Shown here: in pieces, positions 52,108 through 61,328 of the stretch
Position numbering within the stretch: the stretch's first letter is position 1
Layout: every line of letters starts with the position of its first letter
Assembly (NCBI RefSeq): GCF_003284975.1
Contig: NZ_QMEU01000003.1
Coordinates: 62,001-126,000 of the forward strand
Source of the DNA: Mycobacterium colombiense
GTDB taxonomy: Bacteria; Actinomycetota; Actinomycetes; Mycobacteriales; Mycobacteriaceae
Reading direction: 5' to 3'
DNA: 64,000 bases
The notes under the pieces: generated by a model
Told to the model about the DNA's origin: nothing
Database searches by the model: none
What the model saw: the letters and a program-made list of their open reading frames with translations, nothing else
Position numbers and translations under genes: made by a program

Positions 52108-53184
52108 TCACTGCGGGAGGTAGAGCCCCTTGCCGGTGACCAGCGGCAGGTCCAGGGTGGTCACGATGCCCGGTTCGGCGGCGACCACGGCGGGGATCGC
52201 GTTGACGACGCGCATCGCGGTGGCCACCAGGCCGGCGTGGTTGTGATCGCCCTTGCGGCTGCTCAGACAGACATCCATGGCGTAGGACGGCTCGCCGGTG
52301 ATCTCGATGCGGTAGGAGCCGCCCTCCTGGGCTGGCTGCGGCCAGTCGGGGCACAGGTCGGCGCGCAGCCGGGTGACGTGTTCGAGGACGACCACGGGGT
52401 GGCCGTCGACCTTGCCGAACACTTCGAAGCGCAGCGCCGCGGCGGTGCCCTTGGCGATGTGGCCCGAGGAGATGTCGAAGTCCTCGGGGGCCGGGACGCG
52501 GACGTAGTCCTGGGTGACCTCGTCGAGTGAAACGCCCAAACCCGCGGCGATCTGGCGGATCACCGATCCCCACGCCAGGCTGAGCACGCCGGGCTGCAGC
52601 AGCATGGGGATGTCGTCCAGCGGCTTGCCGAACCCCATGACGTCGAACATGACCGCGGCGCTGTCATAGGTGGCGTAGTCGACGATCTCCATGCACCGGA
52701 TCTGCTGGATGCTCTGGCAGGTGCCGGCCAGCGCCAACGGCAGCAGGTCGTTGGCGAAGCCGGGATCGATACCGTTGACATAGAGGCTCGAATTACCTTG
52801 TTGCGCAGCATCTTCCAGGGGCTTGATAAGCTCCTCGGGGATCACCTGCCACGGGTACTGCAAGAACACCGGGCCGCTGCCGACGATGTTGATTCCGGCT
52901 GCCAGGACGCGCCGGTAGTCCTCGAGCGCCTCGGGCAGCCGGTTGTCGGCCAGCGCGTTGTACACGGCGCACTGCGGCCCGGTGGCGAGCACGGCATCCA
53001 GGTCGGTGCTCGCCAGCACGCCGGTCGAGTCGGTAAGTCCCGCAAGCTCTGCCGCGTCCTTGCCGGCCTTGGCTTCGGACGAGACCCAGACGCCTTTGAG
53101 GTCGAACTCCGGATTGGTGATGAGCGCCCGCAGGGCGTGGATACCGACGTTGCCGGTGCCCAATTGGACGACGGGGATGGGCAT
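52108..53184 (-). CDS. Dihydrodipicolinate-reductase-like NAD(P) oxidoreductase
   Basis: A 358-residue protein with an N-terminal Rossmann fold (VVQLGTGNVGIHALRALI) and a catalytic domain resembling DapB and 2,4-diaminopentanoate dehydrogenase. Segments such as NIVGSGPVFLQYPWQVIPEE and VNGIDPGFANDLLPLALAGT are typical of this actinobacterial family. It is too long and too divergent to be the lysine-pathway DapB. The syntenic position beside mntH and an SDR matches Rv0926c from memory. A physiological substrate is not established. Confidence 0.85.
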   Translation of the reverse strand: MPIPVVQLGTGNVGIHALRALITNPEFDLKGVWVSSEAKAGKDAAELAGLTDSTGVLASTDLDAVLATGPQCAVYNALADNRLPEALEDYRRVLAAGINIVGSGPVFLQYPWQVIPEELIKPLEDAAQQGNSSLYVNGIDPGFANDLLPLALAGTCQSIQQIRCMEIVDYATYDSAAVMFDVMGFGKPLDDIPMLLQPGVLSLAWGSVIRQIAAGLGVSLDEVTQDYVRVPAPEDFDISSGHIAKGTAAALRFEVFGKVDGHPVVVLEHVTRLRADLCPDWPQPAQEGGSYRIEITGEPSYAMDVCLSSRKGDHNHAGLVATAMRVVNAIPAVVAAEPGIVTTLDLPLVTGKGLYLPQ

Positions 53185-53208
53185 GACGTGCTCCTCAGTG
53201 GTCGGGGG

Positions 53209-54000
53209 TCACAGATCCGGGACGGGGATGTCGAGGTTGGGGAAGGTGAGGCCGCCGTCGACCTCGAGCGTCTTGCCGGTGAGGAAGCTGCCCGCGGGGG
53301 AGGCCAAATAAACTGCGGCAGCGGCGATGTCGACGGGATCGCCGAGACGGCGCATCGGTGTGGCCTTCTCCATCGGTGCCCGCAGTTCGTCGTTGGAGGC
53401 CACCACGTCCAGTGCGGAGGTCAAAATCGACCCCGGGGCGATCGCGTTGACCCGAATCCGCGGGCACAGGTCCAGCGCGGTCAACCGGGTGTAGTGCGAC
53501 AGCGCGGCCTTGGCGGTGCCGTAGGCGGCGAAACCACGCCCGGCCAGCCGGCCCATGGTCGAGGTGATGTTGATGATGCTGCCGCCGTCGGAGTGCTCCA
53601 GCATCAGCGGCACCGCCGCCAGCGTCAGCGCGTGGGCCGTGGCGACGTTGAAGGTGAAGGCGTCCTTGAGATCCTTGGTCGACGTGGTCAGCAGCGTGTT
53701 GGGCATGGTCCCGCCGACGTTGTTGACGACGATGTCTAGTTTTCCGAAGGCCTCGACGGCCTGACCGGCGAGCTCCGCGGTGGACTCGGGGTGCGCCAAG
53801 TCGGCGGCCACCACGTGGGCCCGCCGCCCGACCGCGCGGACCTGCTCGGCGACGGCTTCTAGTTGCGATTCCGTGCGCGAGGCGATGAGAACATCCGCGC
53901 CCGCCTCGGCGAAGGCCAGCGCGATGGCCGCCCCGAGGCCGCGGCCTGCACCGGTGATGACGGCGACTTTGTCGTCGAGACGGAACCTGTCAAGGATCAT
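53209..54000 (-). CDS. SDR family oxidoreductase (Rv0927c-like)
   Basis: A 263-residue classical [20 protein letters not shown], Ser in [10 protein letters not shown], and YGTAK are all present. It ends [21 protein letters not shown] 54000 is used; the open frame upstream is not conserved. The position next to the DapB-like gene and divergent from the pst region matches Rv0927c in M. tuberculosis as I recall it. The two probably form an operon (24-base gap). Confidence 0.88.
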   Translation of the reverse strand: MILDRFRLDDKVAVITGAGRGLGAAIALAFAEAGADVLIASRTESQLEAVAEQVRAVGRRAHVVAADLAHPESTAELAGQAVEAFGKLDIVVNNVGGTMPNTLLTTSTKDLKDAFTFNVATAHALTLAAVPLMLEHSDGGSIINITSTMGRLAGRGFAAYGTAKAALSHYTRLTALDLCPRIRVNAIAPGSILTSALDVVASNDELRAPMEKATPMRRLGDPVDIAAAAVYLASPAGSFLTGKTLEVDGGLTFPNLDIPVPDL

Positions 54001-54136
54001 GGCGGCCTCTCTTCGTTTCGGTGTCAGCCGACACGGTAGCAAGCCGCGCCGTCTCGGAACGGGCATTTCTGGAACAGGTTCTACTTTTGCATACGGGCCG
54101 GTCGACGCCACACGAAGACGAAGTTTGCCCGCACCC

Positions 54137-54405
54137 GGTGCCACCCTCACCGGCCGGGGCAACGACTTGGTCGTCGACACCTTCTCGTTCGATAGGCCGA
54201 CCCGGCCGGGGTCCTACCCGATCGTGTTGGTCAGCTACGAGATCGTGTGTTCGAAATACCCGACCCACAGGTGGGTGCGGCGGTGAAGGCGTTTCTGCAG
54301 AGCACCATCGGGAGCGCGCAGGACGGACTGGCGGACAACGGATACATCCCGCTACCGGCGCCATTCAAGTCCCGGCTGTCGGCTGCCATCGACGCCATCT
54401 CGTGA
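54137..54405 (+). pseudogene. pstS: 3' fragment of a second pstS with a frameshift
   Basis: The segment encodes [16 protein letters not shown] and [17 protein letters not shown] in one frame. It then continues in another frame as [40 protein letters not shown] and a stop. Every part matches the C-terminal 80 residues of the intact PstS downstream. The frame changes by one base near 54260. Everything upstream of this region, roughly residues 1-290 of PstS, is missing. It is a truncated duplicate immediately upstream of the functional gene. Confidence 0.85.
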
Positions 54406-54415
54406 TTCGCCGAAC

Positions 54416-54444
54416 GGGCCCTCGCCGAAGGGGCCATTTTCTTT
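54416..54444 (+). terminator. Candidate intrinsic terminator after the pstS fragment
   Basis: GGCCC and GGGCC can pair as a five-base stem with a short loop, followed by ATTTTCTTT. Its position 12 bases after the remnant's stop fits a terminator that once ended the duplicate pstS. The run of T is short for mycobacteria, so this is moderate evidence. Confidence 0.4.
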
Positions 54445-54530
54445 GCTGCCCCACGCTTTCCAGGTGACATCGCGTTCGGCCCCCGCCCACGTCGACGCTG
54501 GTCGCCGACGCGTTCAGCGGCGATCGCCGA

Positions 54531-54563
54531 ACAGTTTGCTCACAGTTAACCTTGTTACTGTTA
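54531..54563 (+). promoter_or_regulatory. Possible Pho-type (RegX3) direct-repeat box before pstS
   Basis: ACAGTT occurs at 54531 and again at 54542, eleven bases apart, and CTGTTA follows at 54558. Eleven-base direct repeats are the pattern of phosphate-response regulator boxes (PhoB/RegX3). The site is about 90 bases before the pstS start. It is a weak but sensible match for phosphate-starvation control. Confidence 0.35.
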
Positions 54564-54649
54564 GCTTCGTGGCTGCGAGACGGGCCGGTCGGGGCGCAGC
54601 GTTACCGACCGGCGGCGATGCTGTTTCATCCCTACCGTAAGGAAGCGAA

Positions 54650-55762
54650 TTGAAACTCAACCGATTTGGCGCCGTGCTCAGTGTCGCCAGCGCCGCAGCG
54701 CTGGCGCTGTCCGGATGCGGAAGCGACAACAACGGCGCCGGCGCAAGTGCTACCAGCGGATCCGCATCGGGCAAGGTGAGCTGCGGCGGGGCGAAGACCC
54801 TCAAGGCGAGCGGTTCGACGGCCCAGGCCAATGCGATGACCCGCTTCGTCAACGCGTTCGAGCAGGCCTGCCCCGGCCAGACGCTGAACTACACCGCCAA
54901 CGGTTCGGGTGCGGGAATCAGCGAATTCAACGGCAAGCAAACGGATTTCGGCGGTTCGGATTCGCCCCTGGCGCCGAACGAATACGCCGCGGCGCAACAA
55001 CGGTGCGGTTCGCCGGCGCTGAATCTCCCGGTGGTATTCGGTCCGATCGCCATCACCTACAACGTCACCGGCGTCAATTCGCTGAGCCTGGATGGCGCCA
55101 CGGCCGCGAAGATCTTCAACGGCGCGATCACGACGTGGAATGACCCCGCGATCCAGGCGCTCAATCCCGGCGTCACGTTGCCCGGCGAACCGATCCATGT
55201 CGTGTTCCGCAACGACGAATCCGGCACCACGGACAACTTCCAGAAGTACCTCGATGCCGCCGCCGACGGCGCATGGGGCAAGGGTGCCGGAAAGACCTTT
55301 AAGGGCGGGGTCGGCGAGGGAGCCAAGGGCAACGACGGCACCTCGGCGGCGATCAAGGCCACCGAAGGATCCATCACATACAACGAGTGGTCGTTCGCCC
55401 AGGCGCAGAAACTGAACATGGCCAAGATCGTCACCTCGGCCGGCCCGGACGCGGTGTCGATCAGCGCCGACTCGGCGGGCAAGACTATCGCCGGCGCCAA
55501 AATCGCCGGCCAGGGTAACGACCTGGTGCTCGACACGCTCTCGTTCTACAAGCCGACCCAGGCCGGTTCCTACCCGATTGTGTTGGCGACCTACGAGATC
55601 GTCTGCTCGAAGTATCCCGACGCCCAGATCGGTACCGCGGTCAAGGCGTTCCTGCAGAGCACCATCGGCGCCGGGCAGAACGGCCTGGCCGACAACGGCT
55701 ACATCCCGATCCCTGACGCGTTCAAAGCGAGGTTGTCTGCTTCCATCAACGCGATCACATAA
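54650..55762 (+). CDS. pstS: Phosphate ABC transporter substrate-binding lipoprotein PstS
   Basis: A 370-residue lipoprotein that binds phosphate outside the membrane. The signal peptide ([20 protein letters not shown]) ends in a lipobox LSGC with Cys 23. The body carries [40 protein letters not shown] and [16 protein letters not shown], which include the phosphate ligands. The TTG start has AAGGAAG upstream. It is followed six bases later by pstC. The remnant upstream shows that the locus once had two copies. By synteny it corresponds to pstS3 of M. tuberculosis (recalled, not searched). Confidence 0.95.
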   Translation: MKLNRFGAVLSVASAAALALSGCGSDNNGAGASATSGSASGKVSCGGAKTLKASGSTAQANAMTRFVNAFEQACPGQTLNYTANGSGAGISEFNGKQTDFGGSDSPLAPNEYAAAQQRCGSPALNLPVVFGPIAITYNVTGVNSLSLDGATAAKIFNGAITTWNDPAIQALNPGVTLPGEPIHVVFRNDESGTTDNFQKYLDAAADGAWGKGAGKTFKGGVGEGAKGNDGTSAAIKATEGSITYNEWSFAQAQKLNMAKIVTSAGPDAVSISADSAGKTIAGAKIAGQGNDLVLDTLSFYKPTQAGSYPIVLATYEIVCSKYPDAQIGTAVKAFLQSTIGAGQNGLADNGYIPIPDAFKARLSASINAIT

Positions 55763-55768
55763 CCTGAG

Positions 55769-56767
55769 GTGGTCGTGACACGAGGAACAGCAATCAGCCC
55801 GTCGACCACGGAGAAGCCGGCACTCACAGCGTTGAGTGAACACGTGGGACGGCGTGCCGATCGACTGTTCAAGCTGATCGCCGCCGCCGCCGGTTCGACG
55901 ATCGTGATTGCGATCCTGCTGATCGCGGTGTTCTTGTTGCTGCGCGCCGTCCCGTCGTTGCGCGTTAACCACGCGAACTTCTTCACCAGCGCCAAATTCA
56001 GCACCAGCGACCCGCACAACCTCGCGTTCGGTATCCGCGACCTGCTCATGGTCACGGTTCTGAGTTCGCTCAGCGCGCTGGTGCTGGCCGTTCCCGTCTC
56101 CGTCGGCATCGCTGTGTTCCTCACCCAGTACGCACCGAAGCGGCTGGCGCGCCCGTTCGGCGCGGTGGTGGATCTGCTCGCCGCCGTGCCGTCGATCATC
56201 TTCGGGCTGTGGGGAATTTTCGTGCTGGCACCCCAGATCGAGCCGGTGGCGGCCTATCTCAATCGCCACCTCGGCTGGTTTTTCCTGTTCAAGCAGGGCA
56301 ACGTCTCGTTGGCCGGCGGTGGGACCATCTTCACCGCCGCCGTGGTGCTCTCGGTGATGATCCTGCCGATCGTCACCTCCGTCTCGCGTGAGGTGTTTCG
56401 GCAGACCCCGCACATCCAGATGGAAGCGGCTCAGGCGCTGGGCGCCACCAAATGGGAAGTGGTGCGGATGACCGTGCTGCCGTTCGGCCGCAGCGGTGTG
56501 ATCGCGGCCTCGATGCTCGGGTTGGGGCGTGCGCTGGGCGAAACCGTGGCGGTGCTGATCATCCTGCGGTCGGCTGCCCGCCCGGGCAGCTGGTCGCTGT
56601 TCGACGGCGGCTACACGTTCGCGTCGAAGATCGCCTCGGCGGCCGCGGAGTTCAGCGAGCCGTTGCCCACGGGGGCGTATATCTCGGCGGGGTTCGCGCT
56701 GTTCGTCTTGACGTTCGTCGTCAACGCGCTCGCGCGGGCGATCGCCGGCGGCAAGGTCAACGGATGA
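55769..56767 (+). CDS. pstC: Phosphate ABC transporter permease PstC
   Basis: A 332-residue integral-membrane permease with six predicted helices. The coupling-loop segment [20 protein letters not shown] is the EAA motif that docks the ATPase Pst[17 protein letters not shown] and [16 protein letters not shown] are PstC hallmarks. The GTG at 55769 is used; GTG 55775 with GAGG five bases upstream is a credible alternative. The gene directly follows pstS and is separated from pstA by the VNTR. No pstB is in this window. Confidence 0.95.
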   Translation: MVVTRGTAISPSTTEKPALTALSEHVGRRADRLFKLIAAAAGSTIVIAILLIAVFLLLRAVPSLRVNHANFFTSAKFSTSDPHNLAFGIRDLLMVTVLSSLSALVLAVPVSVGIAVFLTQYAPKRLARPFGAVVDLLAAVPSIIFGLWGIFVLAPQIEPVAAYLNRHLGWFFLFKQGNVSLAGGGTIFTAAVVLSVMILPIVTSVSREVFRQTPHIQMEAAQALGATKWEVVRMTVLPFGRSGVIAASMLGLGRALGETVAVLIILRSAARPGSWSLFDGGYTFASKIASAAAEFSEPLPTGAYISAGFALFVLTFVVNALARAIAGGKVNG

Positions 56768-56779
56768 GGCCCGGGCCGC

Positions 56780-57052
56780 AGGAGTGGCGCTCGTGACCCG
56801 CGTCGCGACGATGCAGAGCGAAGCGATGAGGAGGAGTGGCGCTCGTGACCCGCGTCGCGACGATGCAGAGCGAAGCGATGAGGAGGAGTGGCGCTCGTGA
56901 CCCGCGTCGCGACGATGCAGAGCGAAGCGATGAGGAGGAGTGGCGCTCGTGACCCGCGCCGCGACGATGCAGAGCGAAGCGATGAGGAGGAGTGGCGCTC
57001 GTGACCCGCGTCGCGACGATGCAGAGCGAAGCGATGAGGAGGAGTGGCGCTA
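56780..57052 (+). repeat. MIRU-like 52-bp tandem repeat (5 full copies plus partial)
   Basis: Five copies of a 52-base unit start at 56780, 56832, 56884, 56936 and 56988. A partial sixth copy starts at 57040 and merges with the pstA start. Each unit contains AGGAGTGGCGCT and GTG ACC, a ribosome-binding site plus start codon. Copy four differs by one base (GCGCC for GCGTC). The unit size, content and position between pstC and pstA match the description of mycobacterial interspersed repetitive units, whose short ORFs overlap flanking starts. Copy number is likely variable between strains. Confidence 0.85.
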
Positions 57053-57955
57053 GTGACGGCTGAAGCGCTCGACCGGCCGGTCAAGGTCGAGGTATTCAGG
57101 CCGCTGAGCTTTCGGCGCCGGATCACCAACAACACCGCGACCATCTTCTTCCTCGGCTCGTTCTGCGTCGCGCTGGTGCCACTGATCTGGGTGCTCTGGA
57201 TCGTCATCGAACGCGGCTGGTACGCCGTGACGCGGTCGGGGTGGTGGACCCATTCGCTGCACGGCGTGCTGCCGGAACAGTTCTCCGGCGGCGTCTACCA
57301 CGCGCTGTACGGCACGCTGGTGCAGGCCGGGGTGGCCGCGGCCCTGGCCGTACCTCTCGGCCTGATGACCGCGGTGTTCCTGGTCGAATACGGATCCGGG
57401 CGCCTGGTGCGCCTGACGACGTTCATGGTCGACGTGCTCGCCGGGGTGCCCTCGATCGTTGCGGCGCTGTTCATTTTCAGCCTCTGGATCGCCACGCTGG
57501 GCTTCCAGCAAAGTTCGTTCGCGGTGTCGCTGGCGCTGGTCTTGCTGATGTTGCCGGTGGTGGTGCGCTCGGCCGAGGAGATGCTGCGGCTGGTGCCCGA
57601 CGACCTGCGTGAAGCCAGCTACGCGCTCGGTGTGTCCAAATGGAAGACCATCGTGCGGATCGTCTTCCCGATCGCGATGCCCGGCATCGTGTCCGGCATC
57701 CTGCTGTCCATTGCGCGGGTGATCGGCGAAACGGCGCCGGTGCTGGTGCTGGTCGGCTACAGCCGGTCGATCAACCTCGACATCTTCCATGGCAACATGG
57801 CTTCACTGCCGCTGTTGATCTACACCGAGCTCACCAACCCTGAACACGCGGGCTTCCTGCGGATCTGGGGTGCGGCGCTGACGCTGATCATCATGGTCGC
57901 CGTCATCAACATCGTCGCCGCGCTGACCCGTTTCCTGGCCACGCGCAAACGCTGA
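57053..57955 (+). CDS. pstA: Phosphate ABC transporter permease PstA
   Basis: A 300-residue permease with six helices. WWTHSLHGVLPEQFSGGVYH follows the first helix, and the EAA-type coupling loop is EEMLRLVPDDLREASYALGV. ILLSIARVIGETAPVLVLVG is the PstA family signature. GTG 57053 is preferred because AGGAG of the sixth repeat unit lies eight bases upstream; GTG 57044 overlaps the AGGAG itself. Translation thus depends on a copy of the VNTR sequence. Convergent with ku with only six bases between stops. Confidence 0.95.
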   Translation: MTAEALDRPVKVEVFRPLSFRRRITNNTATIFFLGSFCVALVPLIWVLWIVIERGWYAVTRSGWWTHSLHGVLPEQFSGGVYHALYGTLVQAGVAAALAVPLGLMTAVFLVEYGSGRLVRLTTFMVDVLAGVPSIVAALFIFSLWIATLGFQQSSFAVSLALVLLMLPVVVRSAEEMLRLVPDDLREASYALGVSKWKTIVRIVFPIAMPGIVSGILLSIARVIGETAPVLVLVGYSRSINLDIFHGNMASLPLLIYTELTNPEHAGFLRIWGAALTLIIMVAVINIVAALTRFLATRKR

Positions 57956-57961
57956 GCGGGC

Positions 57962-58879
57962 TTACTTCGACGACGCTTTCGAGGCCGTCTTCTTGGCGGG
58001 AGCCTTCTTGGCAGCCGTCTTTTTGGCCGGGGCCTTTTTCGCCGCGGCTTTCTTCGCGGGAGCCTTCTTCGCGGGTGCCTTGCCGTTACCGGAGCGCGCC
58101 TTGACGCTGGCCTCCAGCTTGGCGAGCAGGTCGGAGACGTCTTCGGTCTCGTCCAGCTCCTTCGGCTTCTCTTCGGTGGTAAACGCCTCTCCGCCTTCGA
58201 GTTTGGCTTGGACCAGCTCGTGCAGCTGCTCCTGGTAGTCGTCGTGGTAGCGGTCGGGGTTGAACTCCTCGGCCATCGAATCCACCACCTGCCCGGCCAT
58301 TTTGAGCTCGGCGGGTTTGACCTCGACCTTCTTGTCCAGGATCGGAAAGTCCGGGTCGCGAATCTCGTCGGGCCACAACAACGTGTGGATCACCATCACG
58401 TCGCGTTTGCCGAAGTCCTTGACACGCAAAGCCGCCAGCCGGGTCTTGTTGCGCAGCGTGAAATGCACGATCGCCATCCGATCCGTCTCGGCCAGCGTCT
58501 TGGCCAGCAGCACATAGGATTTCGATGACTTCGAGTCGGGCTCCAGGAAATAGCTGCGGTCGAACAACATCGGGTCCACGTCGCTGGCCGGCACGAACTC
58601 CAGCACCTCGATCTCGCGGCTGCGCTCCTCGGGGAGCGTGGCGATGTCGTCGTCGGTGATGATGACCGTCCGGCCGTCGTCGGATTCGTAGGCGCGGGCG
58701 ATGTCACGGTATTCGACGACCTCGCCGTCCACCTCGCAAATCCGCTGGTATCGGATGCGGCCGTTGTCCTTGGCGTGCACCTGGTGGAACTTGATGTCGT
58801 GATCCTGGGTGGCGCTGTACACCTTGACCGGGACATTCACCAGCCCAAACGCGATGGAACCCTTCCAGATGGAGCGCAT
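57962..58879 (-). CDS. ku: Ku non-homologous end-joining DNA-binding protein
   Basis: A 305-residue bacterial Ku homodimer subunit that rings broken DNA ends and recruits LigD. The core includes MRSIWKGSIAFGLVNVPVKV, RYQRICEVDGEVVEYRDI and PAELKMAGQVVDSMAEEFNP. The last 45 residues are a basic tail of repeated AKKAPAKK units, common in mycobacterial Ku and able to bind DNA. The tail is low complexity and may vary in length. In M. tuberculosis ku and ligD are adjacent and divergent; here a polyol cassette lies between. Confidence 0.97.
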   Translation of the reverse strand: MRSIWKGSIAFGLVNVPVKVYSATQDHDIKFHQVHAKDNGRIRYQRICEVDGEVVEYRDIARAYESDDGRTVIITDDDIATLPEERSREIEVLEFVPASDVDPMLFDRSYFLEPDSKSSKSYVLLAKTLAETDRMAIVHFTLRNKTRLAALRVKDFGKRDVMVIHTLLWPDEIRDPDFPILDKKVEVKPAELKMAGQVVDSMAEEFNPDRYHDDYQEQLHELVQAKLEGGEAFTTEEKPKELDETEDVSDLLAKLEASVKARSGNGKAPAKKAPAKKAAAKKAPAKKTAAKKAPAKKTASKASSK

Positions 58880-58976
58880 GCAGATCAGTATGCCCGGCGG
58901 GCCTGCGGCAAAACAGCACGACGAGGCTACGACCTTGGTCGTTGGACCGGGCCCGGCGCACCGACGCGAGGCGCCC

Positions 58977-59885
58977 CTAGCGACGCGAAGCGGCGTCCAG
59001 CGCAGCCCGGTCCGGCAGGTCAGCTCCCGCGCGGGCGACGGTCAGCGCCGCACACATGCTCGCCGTCTCGAGTGCCGCCGTCAGCGCGTCCACGTCGATC
59101 CCGCGCAACGCGGCGCGCCGGTCACCGCCCAACGATCCCGATTCCCACAGCGCGTCAAGCAGGCCGGCCATGAAGGAGTCGCCGGCCCCGACGGTGTCCA
59201 CCACGCGGACCGCGCGGGTCGGTACCCGGGCGACCCCGGCCGCGCAGAAAGCCACCGCGCCGCGGTCGGCCATCGTCATCGCCACGATCGCGGGTCCCAA
59301 CCGCAGCCATGTCTGCGCGATCTGCTCGGGCGGCTGCGTGGAGTCGATCCAGCGCAGGTCTTCCTCGCTGACTTTCACGATGTCGCTACGTTCGATGAGA
59401 TGCTCGATGCGCGCGACGGCCGGCTCCCGATCGGCGATCAGCGACGGCCGCACGTTGGGATCGAAAGTGACGGTGGCCGAGATGCGATAGGTGTCGATCA
59501 GCGCCGCCACCGCCAGGCAGCCCGGATCCTGCACGGCGGCAATCGATCCGGTGTGCACGAAAAGCGGCGGCGCGACCGGCGGGGTTCCGGAGAGCCGCCA
59601 GTCCAGATCGAAAACATAGTTGGCCGAGCCGTCTTCAGCGATCGTTGAACGCGCGGTCGCGGTGCGCCGCGCCGTCGTGCTATCCGAAAGCAATTGCACG
59701 CCCGCGGATTCGACGTAGTCGGCGATGCGCCTGCCGTACGCGTCGTCGGCGATGGAGGTCAGGAAGTCGACCTCGCGGCCCAGCCGGCCGAGCCCGACGG
59801 CGACGTTGAGCGGGCTGCCGCCGACATGCTCGTCGGCCTCGACGATGTCGATCAGCGACTCGCCGATGACCAGGCCACGGGTCAT
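58977..59885 (-). CDS. PfkB-family sugar kinase (fructokinase-like)
   Basis: A 302-residue PfkB-type ATP-dependent sugar kinase. GESLIDIVEADEHVGGSPLN is the substrate-recognition start, and DTVGAGDSFMAGLL is the ATP-binding/catalytic motif with its Asp. The closest function is fructokinase or related ketose kinase, from the family pattern. It overlaps the following mannitol-type dehydrogenase (ATGA), so it would phosphorylate the ketose made by polyol oxidation. Mannitol to fructose to fructose-phosphate is the simplest route (inference). Confidence 0.87.
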   Translation of the reverse strand: MTRGLVIGESLIDIVEADEHVGGSPLNVAVGLGRLGREVDFLTSIADDAYGRRIADYVESAGVQLLSDSTTARRTATARSTIAEDGSANYVFDLDWRLSGTPPVAPPLFVHTGSIAAVQDPGCLAVAALIDTYRISATVTFDPNVRPSLIADREPAVARIEHLIERSDIVKVSEEDLRWIDSTQPPEQIAQTWLRLGPAIVAMTMADRGAVAFCAAGVARVPTRAVRVVDTVGAGDSFMAGLLDALWESGSLGGDRRAALRGIDVDALTAALETASMCAALTVARAGADLPDRAALDAASRR

Positions 59886-61294
59886 CGCACCAAGGCCTCC
59901 AGCGTCGCGCGGGCGCCCTTGTGGTGCAACGAGTCCAGCGCCCAGGTGTAGGCCTGGACGAAGCGCGGCTGGTGGGCCAAATCGCCGAACACGGCCGCGA
60001 TTTCGATGAACGCCGTGGGATTCTCGTACTGCGAACGCGCGATCGGGATCAGCGAATCCGCAAGCTGATCCACCACCTCGTACGGCTTACCCCACTCGTC
60101 GGTGCCTTCGGCGTAGCGGGCCCAGCTCGCCACCACCGCGGCCGCCACCCGAACCGGGCCGTCGCTGGCCAGGTTGTCGCAGATCACCGGGATCAACCAT
60201 TTCGGAATGCGATCCGACGAATAGGCGCACAACCGCGCCACCGTGTCGCGCACACCTGGGTTGGAGAACCGCTCGACCAGCGTGCGGGTGTAATCGTGCA
60301 GGTCGATCCCAGGGACCGGCGGCAACGTCGGGATGGCCTCGGATTCGAAGTAGGCAAGCAAGAATTCGGCGAACAACGGATCGCTCGCGGCCTCGTGGAC
60401 GAACGTGAAGCCGCACAGATGGGCGAAGTAGGCCAGGCACTGATGGCCCGCGTTGAGCAGTCGCAGCTTCATCAGCTCGTACGGGGCGACATCCTCGACC
60501 AGCAGCACGCCCGCCTTTTCCAGCGGCGGCCTGCCGTCGGCGAAATCATCCTCGAGCACCCAGGCGGTGAACGGCTCGGCCACCACCGGCCACCGGTCGT
60601 TGATGCCGAAATCTCGCCGCACCTCGGCGGCCATCTGCAGGGTCGTCGCCGGGGTGATCCGGTCGACCATCGAACTGGGGAACCGGGCCCGTTCATCGAT
60701 CCACTGCGCCAGTGCGGGGCCCCGGCTTTCGGCGTTCGCCAGTACGGCCCGGCGGGCGATCTCACCGTTGTTCTCGATGTTGTCGCACGACACGATCGTC
60801 GGCGCGGGGAGCCCACGCCGGCGACGCCGGTCCAGGGCGTCGACGATCAACGCGAAGGCGGGCCCGTCCGGGTCCCGATACCCGCCCTCGGTGATGGTCA
60901 GCGAAATGATCCGGGTGGTCGGTGCCGCAAGCACTTCCACCGCCGGCTCCGGATCGTCGGGGGCGTAGTGGTAGTCGATGATTGAGCCGATCACGTGGGC
61001 GTCCCGGCTACCGTCGGGCTTTTCCAGGATCAGCGTGTAGAGCCCGTCCTGACCGTCGAGCACATCGCGCATCGTCCAGTCGGCGGGCATCACCCCGACC
61101 CCGCAGATGCCCCACTCGCGCGCCAGGCCCTGCTGCAGTAGCAGATTGAGGTACGCGGCCTGATGCGCGCGGTGGAAATGACCCGCGCCGATATGCGCGA
61201 TGCCGACGCTCACGCTGCCGCGGTCGTAGGTCGGCGCCTCGATCGGCAGCGTCGCGAGCGTCGCATTGTTCAGCTTGATTCCGCCAGCCTCCAT
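59882..61294 (-). CDS. Mannitol dehydrogenase-family polyol dehydrogenase
   Basis: A 470-residue long-chain polyol dehydrogenase. VGIAHIGAGHFHRAHQAAYL is the NAD-binding start and the family active-site motif K-x4-N-x2-H is present in MKLRLLNAGHQCLAY. It oxidises mannitol, arabinitol or a related polyol to a ketose. ATG 61294 has GGGGAGGAG upstream. It overlaps the PfkB kinase start, and 34 bases separate it from the HAD phosphatase. A second homologue follows upstream at 62183, so two polyols may be used. Confidence 0.92.
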   Translation of the reverse strand: MEAGGIKLNNATLATLPIEAPTYDRGSVSVGIAHIGAGHFHRAHQAAYLNLLLQQGLAREWGICGVGVMPADWTMRDVLDGQDGLYTLILEKPDGSRDAHVIGSIIDYHYAPDDPEPAVEVLAAPTTRIISLTITEGGYRDPDGPAFALIVDALDRRRRRGLPAPTIVSCDNIENNGEIARRAVLANAESRGPALAQWIDERARFPSSMVDRITPATTLQMAAEVRRDFGINDRWPVVAEPFTAWVLEDDFADGRPPLEKAGVLLVEDVAPYELMKLRLLNAGHQCLAYFAHLCGFTFVHEAASDPLFAEFLLAYFESEAIPTLPPVPGIDLHDYTRTLVERFSNPGVRDTVARLCAYSSDRIPKWLIPVICDNLASDGPVRVAAAVVASWARYAEGTDEWGKPYEVVDQLADSLIPIARSQYENPTAFIEIAAVFGDLAHQPRFVQAYTWALDSLHHKGARATLEALVR

Positions 61295-61328
61295 TGGCCA
61301 ACTCCTCCCCGGGTCAGTGCCCGGATCG

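Noticed and set aside
56780..57052. CRISPR-like array
   Set aside because: The 52-base units are contiguous with no spacers, so this is a tandem repeat (MIRU-like).
56611..57207. Minus-strand 198-residue ORF across the VNTR
   Set aside because: It is built by reading the 52-base repeats in successive frames and overlaps pstC and pstA; no known domain.
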